NCBI GenBank assembly: GCA_015493745.1
Contig: WGCN01000186.1
Span: 1 to 37,631 of the forward strand
Direction of reading: 5' to 3'
Origin: Calditrichales bacterium
GTDB taxonomy: Bacteria > Calditrichota > Calditrichia > Calditrichales > J004
DNA: 37,631 nt
Under the pieces are notes generated by a model, which did not search any database, had not been told where the DNA came from, and was given only the letters and a program-made list of their open reading frames with translations. Position 1 is the first letter of the stretch. Each line of letters begins with the position of its first letter. Positions 24,716-32,117 of the stretch are shown piece after piece. The translations under genes were made by a program, and so were the position numbers.

Positions 24716-25171
24716 ATGAAACGAAATAATGAACTGTACTATCCCATCGGTATTGTGGCCGAGATGTTCAATGTTTCCGTGGGCACAATCCGCGCCTATG
24801 AAAAGGAAGGCCTGATCCTGCCGCGAAAAACCGAGGGCAAACACCGCTATTTCAATCAAAATGACATTACCCGCATCGCCTGCATCCGCAGAATGATTAC
24901 GGAAAAAGGGCTCAACATCGCCGGTATCAAAATGGTTTTTTCCATCATCCCCTGTTGGGAGGTAAAACAATGTTCACAGGAAGACCGGACACACTGCCCG
25001 GCCTATCACAATGCCGACGCCCCCTGCTGGGAAATAAAAAACGAAAACTCCGTTTGCGGACCGCTGGACTGCCGTGATTGCCCCGTATATATCGATATGC
25101 ATAACTGTGATGACCTGAAAGCCACCCTGAAACGTTTTTATGCCGTAAGGGAAAACCTGCCCGGAGATTAA
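24716..25171 (+). CDS. Second MerR-family regulator with the same Cys-rich tail
   Basis: 151 residues, clearly a paralogue of the regulator at 21462. The MerR head reads YYPIGIVAEMFNVSVGTIRAYEKEGLI; the tail repeats the eight-Cys order IPCWE, KQC, THCPAY, APCWE, SVC, LDC, RDCPVY, HNC. Conservation of all eight Cys despite head divergence argues that they form one functional site (metal, cluster or thiol switch). The gene starts 4 bases after a strong terminator, with no separate ribosome site, so it depends on read-through, on an internal promoter I cannot see, or on near-leaderless translation. It precedes the ArsR metal locus but its nearest functional partner is the sulfur operon. DNA-binding family certain, ligand unknown. 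Confidence 0.85.
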   Translation: MKRNNELYYPIGIVAEMFNVSVGTIRAYEKEGLILPRKTEGKHRYFNQNDITRIACIRRMITEKGLNIAGIKMVFSIIPCWEVKQCSQEDRTHCPAYHNADAPCWEIKNENSVCGPLDCRDCPVYIDMHNCDDLKATLKRFYAVRENLPGD

Positions 25172-25189
25172 CCCTCTTCTTTTCTCTTA

Positions 25190-25236
25190 TTGCAATTGAA
25201 TCTATCCCTTGCTATATTTGAACAAACATTCAAGTG
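25190..25236 (+). promoter_or_regulatory. arsR promoter with overlapping ArsR/SmtB-type operator
   Basis: TTGCAA (25190-25195), 17 bases, TATATT (25213-25218). An imperfect dyad TATTTGAACA-aa-CATTCAAGTG (25215-25236) overlaps the -10 box; TGAACA half-sites are typical of the ArsR/SmtB family. Repressor binding here would block the polymerase and so autoregulate the gene. Confidence 0.7.
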
Positions 25237-25246
25237 AGAGTTTCTT

Positions 25247-25603
25247 GTGCCGAAAAGCAATGATGTTTGCAGCATCACCATTATAGACGGAGAAAAGGTC
25301 AACCGGGTAAAATCACTCTTACCCTCGGTCACCGAAACCGATAACATCGCCCGTTTTTTTAAGGGACTGGGAGATTCCACGCGGCAAAAAATACTGCAGG
25401 CCCTGCTGATTGAGGAATTATGTGTTTGCGACCTGTCGACCATCACCGATGTTTCCATATCGGCCATATCCCATCAGTTGCGCATGTTGCGTGATCTCTC
25501 CATCGTCAAAAGCCGCCGGGTGGGTAAAATGGTTTACTATTCCCTGGCCGATGAACACATTAGAGAGCTGATGCGCCAGACCGCTATTCATTTAAATGAA
25601 TAA
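25247..25603 (+). CDS. ArsR/SmtB-family metal-responsive repressor
   Basis: 118 residues from a GTG start; no in-frame ATG lies nearby and GAGAG is 6-7 bases upstream. The fold includes IARFFKGLGDSTRQKILQALL, then ELCVCDLS, the alpha-3 metal motif (CxC) used by ArsR and CadC for thiophilic metals or As(III)/Sb(III), then the recognition helix ISAISHQLRMLRDLSIV and a wing GKMVYYSLADEHIREL. The C-terminal alpha-5 site has Asp/His (ADEHI) and His (AIHLNE), as in zinc sensors, so both site types are possible. One more Cys is near the N-terminus (DVCSI), as in CadC. It is flanked by two promoters carrying matching operator-like dyads, one its own and one for the efflux operon, which it should derepress on metal binding. 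Confidence 0.9.
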   Translation: MPKSNDVCSITIIDGEKVNRVKSLLPSVTETDNIARFFKGLGDSTRQKILQALLIEELCVCDLSTITDVSISAISHQLRMLRDLSIVKSRRVGKMVYYSLADEHIRELMRQTAIHLNE

Positions 25604-25605
25604 GT

Positions 25606-25652
25606 TTGGAAATGGACAAAATATTTACTACATTTGAACAGTTGCTCAATTG
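25606..25652 (+). promoter_or_regulatory. Efflux-operon promoter with ArsR-type operator
   Basis: TTGGAA (25606-25611), 17 bases, TACATT (25629-25634). A dyad CATTTGAACA-gt-TGCTCAATTG (25631-25652) overlaps the -10 box and shares the TTTGAACA half-site with the arsR promoter, in the same position relative to the boxes. Confidence 0.7.
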
Positions 25653-25667
25653 TAATACGAAAACAAA

Positions 25668-26093
25668 ATGAAAATAAAAACATACGCTTTAACCTTTTTG
25701 CTTCTTGCACAAACCCTGTTGTATCAGGTTTCGCTGCCCCAACTGGTGTTGTGCATCGGTGACGACGGCCATGTGGCCATTGAAGAAGCCATGACCGATA
25801 GCGTCTGTTTTATTCACCCCCCGGCTGCCAGGTCACCGGAGTATGCCACGGCCTTATTGCAGGACATTCATCCGGATACAGGCCCCTGTGTGGATATATT
25901 TTTAGACTGGCATCTGAGTATGGCACAGTACAAGCAGGATACCAAGCTGGCGAAAAAGATGCCATCCATGGTTATAAGCCAAACCCTTCCCACGGAATAT
26001 TCAACTAAATTAAATATCATCAACAACGATGAACAAAGCGCCATACACACATCAGGCACACTGATTGCGCGTTCCATCATTCTGCTTATTTAG
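25668..26093 (+). CDS. Uncharacterised exported Cys/His protein at head of metal-efflux operon
   Basis: 141 residues. The N-terminus is a signal peptide or anchor (about 5-27, YALTFLLLAQTLLYQVSLPQ). The mature part has LVLCIGDDGHVAIE, then SVCFIHPP, DIHPDTGPCVDIFLDWH, giving three Cys and several His that could bind soft metals. The rest is polar, with a short hydrophobic C-terminal end (IARSIILLI). I recognise the LC-GDDGH-like motif as recurring in proteins beside CzcC-type genes in FCB genomes, but know no assigned function. As first gene of the ArsR-controlled operon it may be a periplasmic metal chaperone or sensor; this is inference from position and composition. Confidence 0.6.
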   Translation: MKIKTYALTFLLLAQTLLYQVSLPQLVLCIGDDGHVAIEEAMTDSVCFIHPPAARSPEYATALLQDIHPDTGPCVDIFLDWHLSMAQYKQDTKLAKKMPSMVISQTLPTEYSTKLNIINNDEQSAIHTSGTLIARSIILLI

Positions 26094-26180
26094 CCCTTTC
26101 CTTCCCTTACCGGCAAGACCGGTATTTACCGTTCAAACGAAAACATAAATACATTCTCTCACTATAAAACGGAGGCAAGG

Positions 26181-27500
26181 ATGAAATACACCTTATCCCT
26201 TCTTTTAATGGGTGCACTACTTGGATGCTCGCCTGTCGTTTATCAGGCGCAAAAACCGGTATCACCGCCTATTTTAAAAGATATACCGGAAGCGGAACCT
26301 ACAACAAACGCCCGGGAAATCAGCAATCCGCAAGGCGTTCTTAACCTAAAAGACGCCCTGGCGCTGGCTTTGGTTCAAAACCCGAATCTTAATGTTTTTA
26401 ATCTGCAAATTCGCATAAAGGAAGCACAAACCCTGCAAAGCGGTCTGTTTCCCAATCCCGAATTTGGCCTTGAAACGGAAAACATTGCCGGCAGCGGGGG
26501 CTTTAATGGGCTAAACGCCTCGGAAACCACGGTATCACTGGGGCAGCTTATCGAGCTGGCCGGTAAGCGGGAAAAGCGGGCCCGCGTGGCCGCCCTGCAA
26601 AGCGATCTGGCTTTTTGGGATTACACCCAGGCCCGGCTGAACATCTTTACCGATGTTATGGAAGCCTTTGCCGCCACCCTGGCCGCCCAGCAACGGGTGG
26701 CTATTCAGGAAGAATTTCTGCGCATAACACAAGGTTTTAAGGATAAGATTGACCGCCGGGTAAAAGCCGGTCGCCTGTCACCGGCGGAAGCCATACGGGC
26801 ACAGATTCTGGTTAACAACACCGGCGTGCGCCTGGCCGGCCTGAAAAAGGAACTGCGTAACGCGCGTTATCGCCTGGCCGCCACCTGGAACAGCACGGAA
26901 CCGGCCTTTAGCGCCGTGAGCGGTTCGCTGGACTATACCCTGAAACTGCCGGAGAAAGCCAGCTTACTGGAAAAGCTGAACAATAACCCCATGCTGGCCC
27001 GCTGGACCACCGAACTGGAAGCCAACAAGGCGGAAAAGGAACTGGCCGAAGCCGGAGCCATCCCGGACCCTTTTATCAGCGGGGGATTCCGTTATTTCAA
27101 TGAAAGCGGTGACAACGCCTTTGTGGCCGGCATCTCCATCCCCATTCCCTTGTTTAACCGCAACCAGGGTGCCATCGAAGAGGCGCGGGTGCGCATGGAG
27201 CAAAGCCGCTGGAAAAAAAGGGTTGTCGAAAACAATTTAAGCTCGCGGTTAAACCAGTTGATCACTTCCCTCAACCGGCTGGCCGAGGAAAAGGACTCCC
27301 TGGAAAAAGGCATCCTGCCCAAGTCGGAACAGGCCTTAAAAGTGATTACCGATGGTTTTGAACTGGGAAAGTTCCAGTTCCTGGATGTCATGGATGCCCA
27401 GCGCACCCTGTTTGAAGCCCGCGAACGCTATCTGGATGTTCGTCTGGGCTTGTTTAATCTGGTGGTGCAAATCGAGAACCTGATTGGACAGAAACTGTAA
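26181..27500 (+). CDS. czcC: TolC-family outer-membrane efflux lipoprotein (CzcC/CusC-like)
   Basis: 439 residues. A lipoprotein signal (LSLLLMGALLGC) puts the lipid on Cys16. Two outer-membrane efflux repeats follow: the first begins LNLKDALALALVQNPNLNVF, the second is around LLEKLNNNPMLARWTTELEANK, each followed by long heptad-rich helices, as expected for the periplasmic barrel. Length fits CzcC/CusC (about 420-460). It forms the exit duct of a tripartite RND pump with the two proteins encoded next. GGAGG lies 8 bases upstream. Metal specificity cannot be read from this subunit. Confidence 0.88.
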   Translation: MKYTLSLLLMGALLGCSPVVYQAQKPVSPPILKDIPEAEPTTNAREISNPQGVLNLKDALALALVQNPNLNVFNLQIRIKEAQTLQSGLFPNPEFGLETENIAGSGGFNGLNASETTVSLGQLIELAGKREKRARVAALQSDLAFWDYTQARLNIFTDVMEAFAATLAAQQRVAIQEEFLRITQGFKDKIDRRVKAGRLSPAEAIRAQILVNNTGVRLAGLKKELRNARYRLAATWNSTEPAFSAVSGSLDYTLKLPEKASLLEKLNNNPMLARWTTELEANKAEKELAEAGAIPDPFISGGFRYFNESGDNAFVAGISIPIPLFNRNQGAIEEARVRMEQSRWKKRVVENNLSSRLNQLITSLNRLAEEKDSLEKGILPKSEQALKVITDGFELGKFQFLDVMDAQRTLFEARERYLDVRLGLFNLVVQIENLIGQKL

Positions 27501-27529
27501 ACTGAAATCCGATAACAGAGGAAAGAGAA

Positions 27530-28519
27530 ATGTTAAAACTAAATAAAATAATGATCGCACTCTTTATAATTACCGCCCCGTTCCTGTACGGTTGCGCTTC
27601 GGAAGAGCAACCGGCCAAAACGGAGCAGCATGCCGAAGAAGACCAGCACAATGACCATGACGACGCCGAAGCGGAATCCGCGGAGGAAGATCACAGGGAT
27701 ATCGTCAAGCTCAGCGCCGGGGAGCTAAAGGAGTTCAATATCCGCCTGCAAACCGCCGGACCCGGCAAGCTGGAAACCCATGTGCAACTCACCGGCGAAA
27801 TCATCATCCCCCCCGATAACCTGGCCCACATCCACCCCCGTTTTTCGGGTGTGGTCAAAGAGGTGCGCAAGCATATCGGCGACCATGTGAAAAAGGGAGA
27901 GGTTCTGGCCGTCATCGAAAGCAATGAAAGCCTGACCGATTATAAAATCGTTTCACTGATCGACGGCACCATTGTTGAAAAACATCTGACCCGCGGCGAG
28001 GTTGTCGAGGATGGCAGCCACGGCTTTACCATCGCCAACCTGCATACCGTCTGGGTCTATCTCAAGGTTTACCAAAAAGATTTGCCCTATGTACGCAAGG
28101 GACGCAAGGTCATCATCTCCGCCGGGAAGGATATGCCGGTCGTACAATCGCGCATCGACTATATCTCCCCGGTCATGGATGAACAAACCCGTACGGCCAC
28201 GGCGCGGGTGATCCTGAAGAACCCGGATGATCTGTGGAAACCGGGTCTTTTTGTCACCGGCGAGGTAGCCACCTCCACCAGCATGGTCGATCTGCTGGTG
28301 CCCAAAACAGCCATCGAAGAGATTGAAGGACAACCGGTTATTTTTGTGGAAACTCCGGAGGGTTTTGTGCCCCGCATCATCACCACGGGCAAGGAAAACA
28401 CCCTTAACGTGGAAGTGCTTTCCGGCCTTAGGAAGGGCGAGCGCTATGTCAGCAGCGGCGGTTTTACCCTGAAGGCGCAATTACAAAAATCCGAATTCGG
28501 CGACGGACATGGTCATTAA
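27530..28519 (+). CDS. czcB: RND periplasmic adaptor lipoprotein (CzcB/CusB-like)
   Basis: 329 residues. A lipoprotein signal (IALFIITAPFLYGC) is followed by an acidic, His-rich stretch (about 25-60, HAEEDQHNDHDDAEAESAEEDH) likely to bind metal, a feature of CzcB-type adaptors rather than the Met-rich N-terminus of CusB. The lipoyl/barrel-sandwich halves surround IHPRFSGVVKEVRKHIGDHVKKGEVLAVIES and VSLIDGTIVEKHLTRGEVV, with almost no helical hairpin between them. A beta-barrel and a C-terminal membrane-proximal domain (AIEEIEGQPVIFVETPEGF) complete it, and the tail ends GDGHGH. It links pump and outer-membrane duct and may hand metal to the pump. It lies 29 bases after the TolC-like gene. Confidence 0.9.
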   Translation: MLKLNKIMIALFIITAPFLYGCASEEQPAKTEQHAEEDQHNDHDDAEAESAEEDHRDIVKLSAGELKEFNIRLQTAGPGKLETHVQLTGEIIIPPDNLAHIHPRFSGVVKEVRKHIGDHVKKGEVLAVIESNESLTDYKIVSLIDGTIVEKHLTRGEVVEDGSHGFTIANLHTVWVYLKVYQKDLPYVRKGRKVIISAGKDMPVVQSRIDYISPVMDEQTRTATARVILKNPDDLWKPGLFVTGEVATSTSMVDLLVPKTAIEEIEGQPVIFVETPEGFVPRIITTGKENTLNVEVLSGLRKGERYVSSGGFTLKAQLQKSEFGDGHGH

Positions 28520-28600
28520 CAACCCCGTCATCGGTCATGGACAAAACATGTTGGCCCCGGGCCACAGATACACTAAAATATTTGCGGAGATAAATCTCTT

Positions 28601-31600
28601 ATGAAAGCCTTAATAGAATTTTCACTCAAAAACCGGCTGTTGATGCTGGTGCTGGGCGTGCTGGTGATGTCCGCGGGATATATCAGCTACACCCAACTGC
28701 CCATCGACGCCTTCCCCGATGTTTCCCCCAGCCTGGTACAGGTGTTTACGGAAACCGAGGGGCTGGCCCCGGAAGAAATCGAAAAATATGTCACCTTCCC
28801 CGTGGAAGCCTCCATGAACGGTCTGCCCAATGTGGAAAAGATACGCTCCATTTCCAATTTCGGCCTGAGCGTGGTTAACATCTACTTTAAGGACGGCACC
28901 GATATCTACTTCGCGCGGCAGTTGGTCAACGAACGGCTGCAGGAAGCGCGCGAACAGATTCCCGAAGGATTCGGCAATCCGCAGATGGGACCCATTTCCA
29001 CCGGTATGGGGCTGATTCTCTTCTACTATCTGGAAGACACCACCGGTAAATACTCCCTTACCGAGCTGCGTACTTTGCAGGACTGGCTGATCAAGTACCA
29101 GTTGCAGACCGTGCCCGGCGTTACCGAGGTGCTGGGCATCGGCGGCTGGGAAAAACAGTTCCAGGTGGTTGTGGACCCCAATGCCCTGTTGCGCTATGAT
29201 ATCTCCATCCAGGAGATCATCGACAAGATAAAATCCAACAATCTGAACGTCGGTGCCCAGTTTATCGAACGTAATTCCGAGGAATTTATCGTTCGTTCCG
29301 TGGGGCTGGTTTCGGATACGCACGACATTGAAAACATCATCATCAAAAGCATCGACGGCACCCCGCTGTTTTTAAAGCAACTGGCCTCCATAGAGGTGGG
29401 GGGCGCCATCCGCCGCGGCGTGCAAACCCGTGACGGCCTGGAAGAGGTCGTTTCCGGCATGGTGGTCAAGCTTTACGGCAGCAACTCCTCCACCGTCATC
29501 GGCAAGGTGGAAGCCAAGATGGCCGAGATTCAAAAGTCCCTGCCCGAAGGCATAAAGATTGTCCCCTATTACCAGCAAAAAACGCTGGTGGAATCGGCCG
29601 TCAGTACCGTAACGGACGCCCTGCTGCAGGGTATCTTTCTGGTGGCGCTGATATTGCTGATATTCATGGGCTCCTTCCGTCCCAGCCTGGTGGTGGCCCT
29701 GTCCATCCCCTTCTCCATTCTGTTCGCCATGGTCGGTATGCGCTATTTCGGCATATCGGTCAACCTGATGTCCTTTGGCGGTCTGGCCATTGCCATCGGC
29801 ATGATGGTGGACGGCACCATTGTGATGGTGGAGAATGTGGATCGCCTGTTGCGCACTTCGGGGCGGGATGAGCCGCGCATACATATCGTGGCCCGCGCCT
29901 GTCTGGAGGTGGCCCGGCCCATCCTGTTTGCCATCACCATTATCATCGTCGTCTTCCTGCCCCTGTTCACCCTGCAGGGCGTGGAAGGCAAAACCTTTCG
30001 CCCCCTGGCGGAAACGGTCTCCCTGGCCATGCTCGGGTCGCTGATCTTCGCTCTCATTCTGGCGCCGCTGTTTTCGGACATGCTGATGCGCCGCCCCAGG
30101 GAAGGCACGGGCAAGGACAAGGGTAAAGAGGCCCGGGAAAATATTCTTATCCGCGGCATCAGCCGTCTTTACCGGCCGGTTCTGGAATATTTTATCCGTA
30201 AAAGAAGCATGGCGGTTATTTTGGCCGCGATACTGTTGATTATCGGCGCACTGGTTTATCCGCGCCTCGGTTCGGAATTCACGCCCACCTTGCAGGAGGG
30301 AACCATCGTCCTGCGGTTGACCATGGCTCCGTCCATCTCGTTGAACGAGAGCACACGCATTACCCAGATCGTGGAACGGCGTGTGATGGAGGTACCCGAA
30401 GTGGTGCATGTGGTCACCCGCATCGGCCGTGGTGAGGTGGGCGCCCATACCGACCCCATCAACAGCGCCGAAATGTACGTGCTGTTAAAAGACAAAAGCG
30501 AATGGCGCTCGGCCACAACCCAGCCCGAGCTGGAAAGCGTGATCCGTGAGCATGTGGGTGAAATCCCCGGTGTGCTCTCCAACTTTACCCAGCCGATACA
30601 GATGACGGTGGATGAGTTGCTGGAAGGGGTGCGCGCCGAGTTGGCCATCAAACTGTTCGGCGATGACCTGGATGTGCTGAAAAGCAAGGCCGATGAAATC
30701 GTCGCCGCCCTGAGCACCGTCCGCGGCGCCGCCGACGTACAGGCCGATCAGATCAGCGGTACGCCGCAGTTACTGATCAAGGTGGATCGTCAGGCCATCG
30801 CCCGCTACGGTATCAATGTATCGGACGTACAGGAAGTGATCCGCGCCGCCATCGGCGGGGAGACCGCCGGCCAGCTTTTTGAGGGGGTGCGCCGCTTTGA
30901 CATCCTGGTGCGTTACGACGAAGCCTTTCGCAGTAATTTTGACGCCATCAGCCAAATACTGATCGAGGCTCCCAACGGCGTTAAGCTGCCCCTGAGCCAG
31001 TTGGCTGAGATTCGCGAACTGGTGGGCCCCAGACAGATCACCCGCGAAAACAGCCAGCGTTTTATCGTTATCCAGAGCAATGTGGTGGGTCGCGATATCG
31101 GTTCCTTTGTGGCTGACGGCCAGAAGGCCATCGAGGAGCAGGTCGACCTGCCCCCGGGCTATATGGTAACCTGGGGCGGGCAGTTCCGCCTGCAACAGGA
31201 GGCCAACAAGCGTCTGGCCGTGGTGGTGCCCATCACCCTGCTGCTGATCTTTTTACTGCTTTTCTCCAGTTTCAATTCGGTTAAAAACACCCTGTTGATT
31301 CTGCTGAACATTCCCCTGGCACTGGTGGGCGGCATCGTCGGCCTGTGGCTGACGGGCCAGAACCTTTCCGTGCCCTCATCGGTCGGCTTTATCGCCCTGT
31401 TCGGTATCGCCCTGGAAAACGGCATGGTGCTGGTCACCTATCTTAATCAGTTGCTTAAGGACGGCGTTCCCATGGACAAGGCCTCATCGCGCGGCGCCCT
31501 GTTGCGCCTGCGCCCGGTATTGATGACCGCCCTGACCACGGGTCTGGGACTGATCCCCCTGTTGCTGGCCACCGGTACCGGCAGCGATGTACAACGTCCG

Positions 31601-31717
31601 CTGGCCACGGTGGTGGTGGGCGGCCTGATCACCTCCACGTTGCTGACCCTGTTGGTCATCCCGGCCATTTACAAGTGGTTTGCCATAGATTATAACGAGG
31701 AAGCGGTCGCTAAATAA
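28601..31717 (+). CDS. czcA: Heavy-metal RND efflux pump (CzcA/CusA family)
   Basis: 1038 residues, the full length of the family. The first helix follows MKALIEFSLKNRLLMLVLG, the large periplasmic porter loops lie at about 35-330 and 560-860, and twelve membrane helices are expected. Helix 4 carries AIAIGMMVDGTIVMVENVDR with the Asp needed for proton coupling in heavy-metal RND pumps. FPDVSPSLVQVFTETEGLAPEEIE and YFGISVNLMSFGGLAIAIGM are also family landmarks. The helix-4 motif is CzcA-like (divalent cation) rather than the DAAIVMIEN of Cu/Ag CusA, but a Co/Zn/Cd/Ni choice cannot be made. It forms the inner-membrane engine of the tripartite pump with its two upstream neighbours. A hairpin with T-run follows. 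Confidence 0.93.
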   Translation: MKALIEFSLKNRLLMLVLGVLVMSAGYISYTQLPIDAFPDVSPSLVQVFTETEGLAPEEIEKYVTFPVEASMNGLPNVEKIRSISNFGLSVVNIYFKDGTDIYFARQLVNERLQEAREQIPEGFGNPQMGPISTGMGLILFYYLEDTTGKYSLTELRTLQDWLIKYQLQTVPGVTEVLGIGGWEKQFQVVVDPNALLRYDISIQEIIDKIKSNNLNVGAQFIERNSEEFIVRSVGLVSDTHDIENIIIKSIDGTPLFLKQLASIEVGGAIRRGVQTRDGLEEVVSGMVVKLYGSNSSTVIGKVEAKMAEIQKSLPEGIKIVPYYQQKTLVESAVSTVTDALLQGIFLVALILLIFMGSFRPSLVVALSIPFSILFAMVGMRYFGISVNLMSFGGLAIAIGMMVDGTIVMVENVDRLLRTSGRDEPRIHIVARACLEVARPILFAITIIIVVFLPLFTLQGVEGKTFRPLAETVSLAMLGSLIFALILAPLFSDMLMRRPREGTGKDKGKEARENILIRGISRLYRPVLEYFIRKRSMAVILAAILLIIGALVYPRLGSEFTPTLQEGTIVLRLTMAPSISLNESTRITQIVERRVMEVPEVVHVVTRIGRGEVGAHTDPINSAEMYVLLKDKSEWRSATTQPELESVIREHVGEIPGVLSNFTQPIQMTVDELLEGVRAELAIKLFGDDLDVLKSKADEIVAALSTVRGAADVQADQISGTPQLLIKVDRQAIARYGINVSDVQEVIRAAIGGETAGQLFEGVRRFDILVRYDEAFRSNFDAISQILIEAPNGVKLPLSQLAEIRELVGPRQITRENSQRFIVIQSNVVGRDIGSFVADGQKAIEEQVDLPPGYMVTWGGQFRLQQEANKRLAVVVPITLLLIFLLLFSSFNSVKNTLLILLNIPLALVGGIVGLWLTGQNLSVPSSVGFIALFGIALENGMVLVTYLNQLLKDGVPMDKASSRGALLRLRPVLMTALTTGLGLIPLLLATGTGSDVQRPLATVVVGGLITSTLLTLLVIPAIYKWFAIDYNEEAVAK

Positions 31718-31724
31718 TTTTAAG

Positions 31725-31747
31725 GGGCGGCTTTTGCCGCCCTTTTT
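31725..31747 (+). terminator. Intra-operon terminator/attenuator after czcA
   Basis: GGGCGGC (31725-31731), loop TTTT, GCCGCCC (31736-31742), then five T. The next gene starts 18 bases later with a good AAGGAG and no new promoter is evident, so this may reduce rather than end transcription. Confidence 0.75.
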
Positions 31748-31764
31748 ACCCAAGGAGTAAAACG

Positions 31765-32097
31765 ATGAAACACATTATAGCATATATAAAACCCCACAAG
31801 CTGGATAAGGTCACCCTGGTGCTGCACCGCATCGAGGGGCTGACCGGCATGACCGTCACCCATGTTAAGGGTTGCGGCCGCGGCAACCTGCCGCTGGAGG
31901 CGGAATCACATCTGCGTGATCTGGTGCCGCACGTGAAAATCGAAATCTTTTGCCATGACGATTTAAGCGAAACCATCGTCCGGGCCATACAGGAAAATGC
32001 CCATACCGGTTTAAAGGGCGACGGTAAAATCTATATCTGTCCCGCTCTGGACGCGATACGCATCAGCAACGGTGAACGCGGAGAGAACGCGGTATAA
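31765..32097 (+). CDS. PII-like signal protein of the metal-efflux (PII-NG) type
   Basis: 110 residues, the usual PII length. The PII fold is clear: MKHIIAYIKPHKLDKVTLVL, GLTGMTVTHVKGCGRG, HVKIEIFC and GDGKIYICPALDAIRI. The T-loop, which in GlnB spans QKGHTELYRGAEY with uridylylated Tyr51, is about three residues shorter and reads GNLPLEAESHLRD, with no Tyr; the standard modification cannot occur. Three Cys (GCGRG, IFCHD, YICPA) are candidate metal ligands. PII proteins encoded beside heavy-metal RND pumps were earlier grouped as 'PII-NG' by Arcondeguy and colleagues. Placed between the RND pump and the P-type ATPase, it probably gates one of them in response to a nucleotide or metal. Fold certain, ligand inferred. 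Confidence 0.88.
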   Translation: MKHIIAYIKPHKLDKVTLVLHRIEGLTGMTVTHVKGCGRGNLPLEAESHLRDLVPHVKIEIFCHDDLSETIVRAIQENAHTGLKGDGKIYICPALDAIRISNGERGENAV

Positions 32098-32117
32098 CCC
32101 TAAACAGGAGCAGCCTT

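Noticed and set aside
26105..26126. Inverted repeat TACCGG-N5-CCGGTA before the czcC-like gene
   Set aside because: Short stem with no T-run; too weak to call a terminator or operator, and the genes on both sides seem co-transcribed.
29372..30448. Minus-strand open frame opposite czcA (358 codons)
   Set aside because: Antisense to a full-length RND pump gene; composition is His/Gln/Gly-rich as expected from a reverse-strand shadow.
28601..31717. Firm Cu/Ag (CusA) specificity for the RND pump
   Set aside because: The helix-4 motif is VDGTIVMVEN, not the DAAIVMIEN form of Cu/Ag pumps; the metal cannot be named from sequence alone.
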